NCBI GenBank assembly: GCA_937885815.1
Contig: CALABM010000109.1
Location: forward strand, 1-29,780
DNA length: 29,780 bases
Source of the DNA: an uncultured Verrucomicrobiales bacterium
GTDB taxonomy: Bacteria > Verrucomicrobiota > Verrucomicrobiia > Verrucomicrobiales > Akkermansiaceae
Reading direction: 5' to 3'
Below are positions 1 through 6,419 of the stretch, piece after piece; positions within the stretch are counted from its first letter, which is position 1; each line of letters begins with the position of its first letter. Both the position numbers and the translations under genes were made by a program. The notes under the pieces are model-generated. The model did not search any database. It saw only the letters and a list, made by a program, of their open reading frames with translations, and had not been told where the DNA came from.

Positions 1-23
1 TCAACCCCATTCATCTCTCTGGA

Positions 24-581
24 ATGTCTGCAACAGTAACCATCAATTCTGCATCCCTCGACCGCAAGCTCGCCAAGTTTGCCATTCTGGGGCAGAAGTC
101 GCTGGAAGATGCTCTCATTGAGGGGGCAAAACGCTTCACGACTCAGGCGGTTCGCAACACCATGCCCATGATTCTGACAAAGAATCCTTCTACTGCCAAG
201 AGCGAGTGGACAGCGCGAGTCTCGCACTACTTTGAAACGCATCGTATCACCCGCAAAGGTTATCGCAAGGATGCAGCCTTGCGGCGATTGCTTGCCAAGA
301 AAAAGAAAAGCCTGGGGCGCGAGGCTTCCGGCTGGAATGCCGCAGCCACCAAGCTCAAAGCTACACGCATCCCTGCCTGGGTGAAACGGCACGGCATCGC
401 AGAAGGTGCTTGCCGGATCACGCGCAAGCGCAACCGCATCACCATTATCATCACCAACGCTGTGCCGTACAATGAAGCCATGACCATGCGCCGGGCTGCA
501 TTCGTGCTGGATAAGGTGGAACGTGGATTTGACGGCAACCTGCGGGCATTGAAACGAAAGCTCATAAAATCTATCCGATGA
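24..581 (+). CDS. Putative phage tail completion / head-tail joining protein
   Basis: 185 residues, strongly basic: the middle third is full of Lys and Arg, and the C-terminus ends in a Lys/Arg-rich helix. I assign the role mainly from position. It opens a block followed by a tail-terminator-like gene, a tail-tube-like gene, chaperones and a tape measure, and in siphoviruses this slot is normally an HK97 gp10-like or minor tail/neck protein. Its stop overlaps the next start (ATGA, 578-581), so the two are probably translationally coupled. The frame stays open upstream to the window edge, so the true start could lie outside. A different frame stops at position 39 and may be the end of the preceding gene. 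No catalytic motif is seen. Confidence 0.5.
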   Translation: MSATVTINSASLDRKLAKFAILGQKSLEDALIEGAKRFTTQAVRNTMPMILTKNPSTAKSEWTARVSHYFETHRITRKGYRKDAALRRLLAKKKKSLGREASGWNAAATKLKATRIPAWVKRHGIAEGACRITRKRNRITIIITNAVPYNEAMTMRRAAFVLDKVERGFDGNLRALKRKLIKSIR

Positions 582-979
582 ATACTCACTCCATTACCGA
601 GACGACACGCCGCTTCCTGATGGAAACCAAGCCGGACTTAGCTATCCATACCCCCATCAGCAATGGCGAGCTTAACACGCCCTACGTCCTGCTGAGCTGC
701 GTAGCTGATGACGAATTGATACCCGGCAACAACACATGGGAATGCTCGCTGACTCTCGCTCTGCATAGTGCCGCTTTGGAAGAAGAGGAAACATCCATGC
801 GAGAGCAATTCTCCACGCTCTGCGTTCTGCTGGGCAAAAAGACCACCCGCGAGTCAATCAACGGCATGGCGGCTGATTTCATTCTGTACAGCCTGAGTCT
901 GCAGAGCATCGAAGAACCACAAACGATGGATAACGATTTTATCCAGACCGCCACCTTCCGGGTGGTGGTGCAATTTTGA
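578..979 (+). CDS. Putative phage tail terminator protein
   Basis: 133 residues, acidic, with alternating strand-like hydrophobic stretches. The N-terminus begins with a helix and is followed by a YVLLSC strand. Size and place between a gp10-like gene and a tail-tube-like gene fit the tail terminator (lambda gpU or SPP1 gp17 role), which caps the tail tube and joins it to the head. The sequence alone is not diagnostic. The start codon overlaps the stop of the preceding gene. The stop codon TGA lies inside the TTTTGACA motif that precedes the next gene. A hairpin inside its last codons (about 948-970, nine pairs including one G-T) is followed by a short T run. Confidence 0.45.
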   Translation: MNTHSITETTRRFLMETKPDLAIHTPISNGELNTPYVLLSCVADDELIPGNNTWECSLTLALHSAALEEEETSMREQFSTLCVLLGKKTTRESINGMAADFILYSLSLQSIEEPQTMDNDFIQTATFRVVVQF

Positions 980-981
980 CA
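974..981 (+). promoter_or_regulatory. TTTTGACA start-proximal motif, copy 1
   Basis: TTTTGACA lies 15 nt before the ATG at 997. It overlaps the stop codon of the upstream gene and follows a hairpin in that gene's last codons. It is one of five such motifs in the window, all on the plus strand and all 13-15 nt before a late-gene ATG. Confidence 0.5.
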
Positions 982-996
982 CCGGGACAATATATT

Positions 997-1359
997 ATGG
1001 CTACAATTATCGGAACAGTCGGCGTATTCGGGTTCGATGAAGACCAGCAGGGCATCCTGTTGGAATCGCAGGACATCGACTACAAGCCGGACAGCAAAGT
1101 ACAGCGAGACTATCGCGGCAAGAAAGTCGGCATCATTTTCTACGATGACCAGACCGATGTCTCTATGAAAGGTTACATCCCTCGCGACACCCCCACGGAC
1201 ATCAAGGTTGCCCAGACTCTCGTGTTGGCGAATGCCGCACCTGACCATGGGCTGTCTACCGTTGCCTCCGGGACAAATGTCGTGACCGGGATTAAAATCG
1301 GGCTCAAAAATGAAGACCTCGCATCCTTTGAGGTATCTTCCACCATTTACGATTTCTGA
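997..1359 (+). CDS. Putative major tail tube protein
   Basis: 120 residues, beta-rich, with regular Gly and Asp turns and no membrane segment. Position after a tail-terminator-like gene and before the chaperone/tape-measure pair is the canonical place of the tail tube subunit, although 120 residues is short for that family. I chose ATG 997 over an in-frame TTG at 976 because that TTG lies inside the TTTTGACA motif shared with four other genes, and because the motif-to-ATG distance matches those genes. The stop overlaps the next start (TGATG, 1357-1361). Alternative: another small structural tail protein. Confidence 0.4.
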   Translation: MATIIGTVGVFGFDEDQQGILLESQDIDYKPDSKVQRDYRGKKVGIIFYDDQTDVSMKGYIPRDTPTDIKVAQTLVLANAAPDHGLSTVASGTNVVTGIKIGLKNEDLASFEVSSTIYDF

Positions 1360-1793
1360 TGCAGAAGAAACCCTCAACAGATGCGCTGAACTTCATCCGC
1401 TCCCGAGATGGAGAACTCGAATCCCTGATGCTGGCGGCATGCCTGACAGCCTTGGGGATTCCTTTTTCCGAACGCCCGGCGTTTTCCGTGTCCGGCGACA
1501 CCGAACCTGTGGTGAACTGGCTCTTTGATGAATCTTCTCTCGATGGCAAGTTCAAAGCCAGCGAGATGATTGCCCGGTGGCAGGATAAAGGCTGGATAAC
1601 CCGCACCGACAATGACCACCCGCTTGCCTACATGGCCGCAGCTATGAGAAACCTTTGCACGCTTATCAATCACCACATCGGCAATGCCCCCAAGGTTGAA
1701 CTGGTGAAGCGTGGTAACAAGACCCTCGTTATCCCCGAGGGAACACCTGAATCCCAGTTGGGGATTCTGATTAACAAGTTCACAAGGGGGTAG
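1359..1793 (+). CDS. Phage tail-region protein of unknown function
   Basis: 144 residues, mixed alpha/beta, soluble, no recognised domain. It starts on the stop of the tail-tube-like gene (TGATG overlap), so it belongs to the same late operon. In many siphoviruses a small gene sits between the tube and the chaperones. The protein mentions no catalytic motif and I cannot name it. Directly downstream the operon is broken by a short ORF and an inverted AT-rich gene before the chaperone genes resume. Confidence 0.6.
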   Translation: MQKKPSTDALNFIRSRDGELESLMLAACLTALGIPFSERPAFSVSGDTEPVVNWLFDESSLDGKFKASEMIARWQDKGWITRTDNDHPLAYMAAAMRNLCTLINHHIGNAPKVELVKRGNKTLVIPEGTPESQLGILINKFTRG

Positions 1794-1798
1794 AAATA

Positions 1799-1888
1799 AT
1801 GAGTTTATCATCTAAAATTAGAATCATTCCTACCAAAAGGGAGATAAAACACCTAAAAGAACGCTGTTGTAATAAACAAACGAAATGA
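1799..1888 (+). CDS. Possible 29-residue basic small ORF
   Basis: ATG AGT TTA start, TGA stop, 29 residues, Lys/Arg-rich with a CC pair near the end. It starts 6 nt after the upstream stop. A GGGGG run at 1786-1790 is a good Shine-Dalgarno placement, unlike most genes here. Composition is AT-rich, like the inverted gene beside it. It may be a genuine small gene or a fragment left when the neighbouring insertion entered the tail operon. Confidence 0.3.
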   Translation: MSLSSKIRIIPTKREIKHLKERCCNKQTK

Positions 1889-1894
1889 AAAAAA

Positions 1895-2365
1895 TTACAT
1901 ACAACCTTTACATTTAGTCAAAGCTTCTTCAATGTCAATTTTCTCTTGAGCTGGCGTAGGAAGAAGGAATTTACCGATAAACTCCCCACCAAGATTAGAC
2001 ATCAAGTGACTAGCTATCTCACAAAACGCTCTAGAGAGATAGGCTGCTTGGAAGAGCCGAATACTGCAAGGATTCCAATTTTTAAGTATTTCTCTAAGTT
2101 CTGAATCAGTGTATAACTCCGTTATCGTAACTTTTTCTCTCTTTTCTTCGTACGCCCTTCTAAGTTGCTCAAATTGGGAAGGAGAGACTATAAGATTCTT
2201 CCTAGCTGATTTTCTGTGTTCATTATCATTCAGTATGATAATTGTGAATCCATACTTTTTATCTCTCAAAAATTTAGTTTTTTGGGGGATTACATATGTC
2301 TCATAAAGTTTTATTGAAGTGCGTCCTCCCTTTGTAACAAATACTTGATAAAATCTTACTTCCAT
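1895..2365 (-). CDS. Inverted cargo gene (moron), unknown function
   Basis: 156 residues from ATG 2365. A GTG at 2377 is also in frame but lies next to the -10 box. The N-terminal half is beta-rich and the C-terminal half helical, with Cys residues in the last part. I recognise no domain. It runs against all surrounding tail genes, is clearly more AT-rich than they are, and has its own near-consensus promoter with a leader of only about 6 nt. These are the marks of a moron: a horizontally acquired gene expressed from the prophage, often for exclusion of other phages or host benefit. That role is inferred only from context. Confidence 0.7.
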   Translation of the reverse strand: MEVRFYQVFVTKGGRTSIKLYETYVIPQKTKFLRDKKYGFTIIILNDNEHRKSARKNLIVSPSQFEQLRRAYEEKREKVTITELYTDSELREILKNWNPCSIRLFQAAYLSRAFCEIASHLMSNLGGEFIGKFLLPTPAQEKIDIEEALTKCKGCM

Positions 2366-2377
2366 AATAACTAGCAC

Positions 2378-2405
2378 ATTATACCATTAAATAATAAGCA
2401 GTCAA
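2378..2405 (-). promoter_or_regulatory. Strong sigma70-type promoter of the inverted cargo gene
   Basis: On the minus strand: TTGACT (2405-2400), 16-nt spacer, TATAAT (2383-2378), with TGG just before the -10 (extended -10). The ATG at 2365 is 12 nt past the -10, so the expected transcript has only a few nucleotides of leader. Confidence 0.8.
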
Positions 2406-2408
2406 GCC

Positions 2409-2440
2409 AAGAGAAGATTTCCTGTTCTTCTTCTCTTTTT
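2409..2440 (+). terminator. Intrinsic terminator ahead of the chaperone genes
   Basis: Perfect 9-bp stem AAGAGAAGA (2409-2417) with TCTTCTCTT (2429-2437), 11-nt loop, followed by a T run that runs straight into TTTTGACA. It should stop plus-strand transcripts arriving from the upstream tail genes. Confidence 0.6.
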
Positions 2441-2445
2441 TGACA
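2438..2445 (+). promoter_or_regulatory. TTTTGACA start-proximal motif, copy 2
   Basis: It lies 15 nt before ATG 2461 and immediately follows the terminator stem. The intervening bases resemble copy 1: both have a cgg(g/c)..caat..tattATG pattern. Confidence 0.5.
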
Positions 2446-2460
2446 TCCCGGCAATGTATT

Positions 2461-2880
2461 ATGCCTACCATTTCCATATCCACCCGCGAAGACGAAAACA
2501 ATCGTTCCATGATTCAGCCTCCAGCTCGCACCGAGTCCGGTCTGACCCTGCGCCCGATTTCCCTTGGCTCGCTCGAAGTCCTGCGCCAGCTTGGCAACCC
2601 GCTCTCTGCAGGCAATGCCGAACTGACCAATATCGACATCGGGATTCTGACCGAGTTTATCTGGGTACACGCCGCTCCTCTCGATGAAGTCATGGAGACC
2701 GTCTACAACACCCCATCACAAGTGAAGCGCAAAGCCGCCCAGTTTGCCATGAGTATCAGCCCGGCAGAGCTGCGAGTCATCACCTCGGCGTTATCCGCTG
2801 ACCAAGCATCGTTGCAAGCTGCATCTGCCATTCCGCAGCCGGATGCTACTGACTCCCCAAACGGGCATACCCCGCGCTGA
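2461..2880 (+). CDS. Tail assembly chaperone, short form (gpG-like)
   Basis: 139 residues. The gene lies directly before a small ORF in the -1 frame and then the tape measure gene, the standard arrangement of the tail assembly chaperones (lambda G and GT). These proteins bind the tape measure during tail assembly and are absent from the finished virion. ATG 2461 is chosen over an earlier in-frame ATG at 2440 because it follows the TTTTGACA motif at the same spacing as other genes. Near its 3' end it carries a canonical slippery heptamer, C CCA AAC (2856-2862), from which a fraction of ribosomes should enter the next ORF. Family identity rests on position and the frameshift, not on sequence similarity. 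Confidence 0.75.
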   Translation: MPTISISTREDENNRSMIQPPARTESGLTLRPISLGSLEVLRQLGNPLSAGNAELTNIDIGILTEFIWVHAAPLDEVMETVYNTPSQVKRKAAQFAMSISPAELRVITSALSADQASLQAASAIPQPDATDSPNGHTPR

Positions 2881-3089
2881 ACGCCACCGTGATTTTCACG
2901 ATAGCTAAAGCGACGGGGTGGACGGAGGAATACATCATGTGGATGCCGCTCCGCAAGACCTTGCAATACCTGCATGCAGCATGGCTCAGCGAGGGCGTTG
3001 CTACCGAATGGCGAAGCGTCTCCGAAGATGAAGCCAGAGAAGCGGAAATCCTGTTCAACCGATTGAAATACCTGACCAGACATGGCTGA
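2853..3089 (+). CDS. Tail assembly chaperone T domain, made by -1 frameshift
   Basis: Open in the -1 frame relative to the preceding gene. The likely product is the G-T fusion rather than a free protein: the only internal start is a GTG at 2889 with no clear ribosome binding site, and 8 nt of the 3' end overlap the tape measure start. The T part is helical with several Trp residues (WTEEYIMW, AAW). In lambda the equivalent GT fusion binds both the tape measure and tail tube subunits. A free 66-residue protein from GTG 2889 is the alternative. Confidence 0.75.
   Translation, partial: LPKRAYPALNATVIFTIAKATGWTEEYIMWMPLRKTLQYLHAAWLSEGVATEWRSVSEDEAREAEILFNRLKYLTRHG
2856..2862 (+). promoter_or_regulatory. 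Programmed -1 frameshift slippery site CCCAAAC
   Basis: In the zero frame the bases read C CCA AAC, the X XXY YYZ pattern. The zero frame ends at TGA 2878-2880. The -1 frame is open from 2853 to the TGA at 3087-3089. Slippage gives a 209-residue fusion: 134 residues of the short form plus 75 from the -1 frame. A short GGG/CCC-type hairpin directly after the site could stimulate it, but is weak. Confidence 0.8.
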
Positions 3090-5496
3090 CGTTACATTCA
3101 CATTCTCCGGGGATGCCTCCGACCTGCAGAACGCCCTCAACGAGATTAAGGGCGAAATCGGCAAGACCAAGGAATCTGTCAAGGGACTAGCCGGGCAGTT
3201 TGCTGCCTCCTTTGCTGCAATCGGTGCTGCCATTGCTGCGGTCAAAGGGGCATTCTCCACCCTGGGTGGTATCTCCGCAGAAGCCGCCCGCATGGAGCAG
3301 ACCGGGCTCGCGTTCAAGGTCATGATGGGCGATGCCGCTGCGGCAGCTGAATATGTGGAAAAGCTCCGAGTCTACGCCGCAGAAACGCCTTTTGAGTTCG
3401 GGGATATTTCTGATGCTGGAAAGACCTTGCTCTCCATGGGGACGGCTGCGGAGAAGAGCATTGAGGTTATCCGCAAGCTCGGCGACATTGCCTCGGTATC
3501 CGGCAAGCCACTCAAGGATTTAGCGTTTCTCTATGCTAAGGTGCAGAACTCCGGGCTTAGCAACGAGGTTGCCGAGTCCTTGGAAATGCAAGGCGTGCCT
3601 ATACGCAAGCTGATTGCCGAGATGAAAGGCATTTCCTTTGAGGACGTGTTCAAGGGGATTTCCAAGCGCCAGTTCAATCTGGACGACCTCGATGCCGCTC
3701 TCGACAAGCTGACTGGTCCCGGTGGTCTGTTGGAGAACATGACCAAGCTGCAATCGCAGACATTCTCCGGCGCATTAAGCACCCTTACCGATGGCTTTTC
3801 AGCTTTAGCTGTGGAAATGGGTACACCCATCAATGCCGCTATACTCCCAGTACTGGCAGACCTGACCGCTTATGTGGATTCCCTGACTCCGACCATTCAA
3901 CAATTCGGACAGACCTTAGCCACCATCTTTGAGGGAACGGTGTCCATCATTACGCCTATTGTTTCCGGCATAGGCGAGCTTGTCTCCATCCTTGGCGGGG
4001 CTGAAACGGTTATTGCTGCCGCAGCCGCTGCCATGCTCATGTATGTGGGCAACACCAAGACGGCTACCACCAGCACCGTGTCGTTCCGGGCGCAGCTTAC
4101 AGCCCTTGGTAATACCATCAAAGGACTTTCTTTTTCCTCCTTTGTGACAGGCTATCGCACCGCTCTCTCCGGGTTGAAAACGGCCATGTCCTCCACCCTT
4201 GCCGGGCTCAAGGTAACGTGGTCGATTGCGTGGTCAACAATGGCTACCGTAACCCGCACGGCTATGGTTGCGGTAAAAGCGGCCATTGTCAGCACCGGCA
4301 TCGGTCTGATTATCGTAGGCATTGGCGAAGCTCTGGGAGCCTTGTATTCATGGTTCATGGGCAACAGCGAAGCGGCAGAACGAGCCGCAGAATCCACCCG
4401 AGAGTTTGAGAAATCCCTCCGAAACCTGAACAAACAAGCTGAAAAGGTCAAAACTCATGAACAGTACGAGTCCTTCATGGAACAACTGGAGGAGCGCATG
4501 GAAGATTTGCGTGACCAGCGCAGCATGGCTGTGGCCAAAGACGAGGACGAAGAAGTGATAGAGCTGCTCGACCAGCAGCTGGCACGGCTCCGTGAACGCA
4601 AGCGGCACTACGAAGAGACATTGCCTAAGCAGGTGGAAGCTGCCCAGGCGGCAGAACGTGCCGCCGAAGCCCTGCGGCGACAGCGCGAAGAAGCCGCCGA
4701 ACTCGAAAAGAAACTGGCAGCAGCACGCGAAAAGCTCTACGATATGGCGCAGCGGCAGCGGGAAACCGAACGAGAGAATTACCTCTCCGGGCTGGATACC
4801 AACACCCAGATTGAGCTTCGCCTTGCCGATGCTACGGCGTATGGTCAGGCTCGCCACACGATTGAAACGCTGCGTCAGGAGATGCAGGACATCCTCAACA
4901 AGCCCATTATCACACCGGAAGATACCGCTCGCTACGAGAAGCTGGCATCCACCTACAACAAGATTGTGGAGTTGCAACGCCGGGGAAGAGAAGAAGCTGA
5001 ACGAACCGCCGAAACCGAACGCCGCCGGGCAGAGGAAGCCGCCAAACAGGAACAAGCTCGCCAGCGGGCTGCCAGCGACTACGACATGGCGGTAAAGATG
5101 CTGCGAGCCGAGATTGCCGGAAATGAGAAACGTCTCGAAGTCCTGAAACAGCAGCAACGCATCACCCAGCTTACCGCAGAATACCAACGTCAGGGACTCG
5201 AAGATGCCGAGGCTCGTGCCAAGCGCATGGTAGCGCTGGAGAAACAGCTCGAAGAAATGCAGGAGAAACAGGAAAAACGCGAGAAACAGCAACAGGGGCG
5301 CAGTCGCCAGTCCAGCACGCGAATCTCGGATTCCCATGCCAGCGTAGGTGGCGGTGGGCGTTCCGTTGTCATCGGTGGCCCTCTCATCTCCGAAACGAAG
5401 AAGCAGACCCGTCTGCTGGAGGGCATCGGCAACAATACCAGACGCCCGCCTACGGTTCAAGTCACGGGCAATGTGGAGGCTGTTATCAGTCGTTGA
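3082..5496 (+). CDS. Tail tape measure protein
   Basis: 804 residues, the longest late gene. The N-terminal about 250 residues resemble the tape measure domain family (many Ala/Gly, helix-rich; motifs such as ETPFEFGDISDAGKTLLSMG). Hydrophobic stretches near residues 305-320 and 395-420 are typical membrane-active segments. Residues about 430-755 are a long, highly charged coiled coil rich in Glu, Gln, Arg and Ala, and a Gly/Ser-rich tail follows. It sets tail length; at roughly 1.5 Å per residue this suggests a tail near 120 nm. Its start overlaps the chaperone T frame by 8 nt, the usual coupling. A large open frame on the opposite strand within the coiled coil is a by-product of codon bias. 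Confidence 0.9.
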   Translation: MADVTFTFSGDASDLQNALNEIKGEIGKTKESVKGLAGQFAASFAAIGAAIAAVKGAFSTLGGISAEAARMEQTGLAFKVMMGDAAAAAEYVEKLRVYAAETPFEFGDISDAGKTLLSMGTAAEKSIEVIRKLGDIASVSGKPLKDLAFLYAKVQNSGLSNEVAESLEMQGVPIRKLIAEMKGISFEDVFKGISKRQFNLDDLDAALDKLTGPGGLLENMTKLQSQTFSGALSTLTDGFSALAVEMGTPINAAILPVLADLTAYVDSLTPTIQQFGQTLATIFEGTVSIITPIVSGIGELVSILGGAETVIAAAAAAMLMYVGNTKTATTSTVSFRAQLTALGNTIKGLSFSSFVTGYRTALSGLKTAMSSTLAGLKVTWSIAWSTMATVTRTAMVAVKAAIVSTGIGLIIVGIGEALGALYSWFMGNSEAAERAAESTREFEKSLRNLNKQAEKVKTHEQYESFMEQLEERMEDLRDQRSMAVAKDEDEEVIELLDQQLARLRERKRHYEETLPKQVEAAQAAERAAEALRRQREEAAELEKKLAAAREKLYDMAQRQRETERENYLSGLDTNTQIELRLADATAYGQARHTIETLRQEMQDILNKPIITPEDTARYEKLASTYNKIVELQRRGREEAERTAETERRRAEEAAKQEQARQRAASDYDMAVKMLRAEIAGNEKRLEVLKQQQRITQLTAEYQRQGLEDAEARAKRMVALEKQLEEMQEKQEKREKQQQGRSRQSSTRISDSHASVGGGGRSVVIGGPLISETKKQTRLLEGIGNNTRRPPTVQVTGNVEAVISR

Positions 5497-5497
5497 T

Positions 5498-5505
5498 TTT
5501 TGACA
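5498..5505 (+). promoter_or_regulatory. TTTTGACA start-proximal motif, copy 3
   Basis: It lies just after the tape measure stop and 14 nt before ATG 5520. Unlike the other four copies I see only a very weak hairpin (4 bp) before it. Confidence 0.45.
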
Positions 5506-5519
5506 CCTTCCGTTGAGGT

Positions 5520-6413
5520 ATGGCTATATTAAGAACAGGATTCGGCTCCGGCGGTGACAGAATGGTGTGGTTCGGCAACACGGGCTACACCATCACCGGG
5601 CTTACGATTGAACTGAGTCGTGACCGCGATACAGGCGATACCGTAGAACTGACCTATGAGATACCCGAGGGAGATGCCCTAAGGTCTGTACCGGAAATGG
5701 ATTCCGGTATTGATGTCTTGTCAACTGTTTCACTCAGCAAGGCTGTTATCACGCCTGGTATTGCCGGAATGGCCAGCGTGAAGCTCACCTATTCCAAACC
5801 GAAAGTTGAGGGAGAGGAAAGCGAAGAAGATGGGTCATCGGAAGAGAGTGAAGAAGACCTTTCCGGCTCTGATGCAGGCGAGGGTGAAGATGGTTCTTGG
5901 TCAATCGGCGGCAGTTCGTTTACGACCTCCTTTGATGTGACCGTGGTTGACCAACCTATTCTGACCCACCCGAAGATGGCGAGCATCTCAGGCGGGCAGC
6001 TGGAGTACCTAAAGGCATTCATGGATGGCGCACGTCTCTGGGAATTAGTGCCGGAAGTAGATGGAAGCGGCAAGCCGAAGCTGGATAGTGACGGACTTCC
6101 AGTCATGAAGCAGCTCGGAAAACTCCTCAAAACAGGGAGCAAGGCATTCGACCTCATCAACAAAGGCGTGACTTCCTACAAGGATATCATGGCCACCTAC
6201 ACAGTTCGACAGACCTCGCGCTCGGATAAGTCCGACATTGACTCTGTGGGCAAAATCAACAACCCGCCCAAGGCACCGAAGTTCCCGAATCGCACATGGT
6301 TGCAGGTATCTTCCAATTGCTCGATGAATGACGATGGTAAGACCTATACCATTGAAAACACCTGGCTGCTCTCCGGTCTTGGCGGCTGGGATAAAGACTT
6401 ATACGGCTCTTAA
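5520..6413 (+). CDS. Distal tail / baseplate-type protein with acidic Ser-rich loop
   Basis: 297 residues, beta-rich. Residues about 97-128 are a low-complexity loop of Glu, Ser, Gly and Asp (for example EESEEDGSSEESEEDL). The rest looks like a folded structural protein, with Trp/Tyr-rich C-terminus. It follows the tape measure, where distal tail or hub proteins normally lie. I do not recognise a specific family. ATG 5520 follows the TTTTGACA motif, and the next gene starts 6 nt after the stop. The same Ser/Glu-rich loop style recurs in the next gene, so the two probably work in one structure. Confidence 0.55.
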   Translation: MAILRTGFGSGGDRMVWFGNTGYTITGLTIELSRDRDTGDTVELTYEIPEGDALRSVPEMDSGIDVLSTVSLSKAVITPGIAGMASVKLTYSKPKVEGEESEEDGSSEESEEDLSGSDAGEGEDGSWSIGGSSFTTSFDVTVVDQPILTHPKMASISGGQLEYLKAFMDGARLWELVPEVDGSGKPKLDSDGLPVMKQLGKLLKTGSKAFDLINKGVTSYKDIMATYTVRQTSRSDKSDIDSVGKINNPPKAPKFPNRTWLQVSSNCSMNDDGKTYTIENTWLLSGLGGWDKDLYGS

Positions 6414-6419
6414 TCTGCT

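Noticed and set aside
4348..5460. Large 370-codon open frame on the minus strand inside the tape measure gene
   Set aside because: It is antisense to a strongly supported coiled-coil coding region, has Leu/Phe-rich composition typical of such shadows, and no promoter or start signal.
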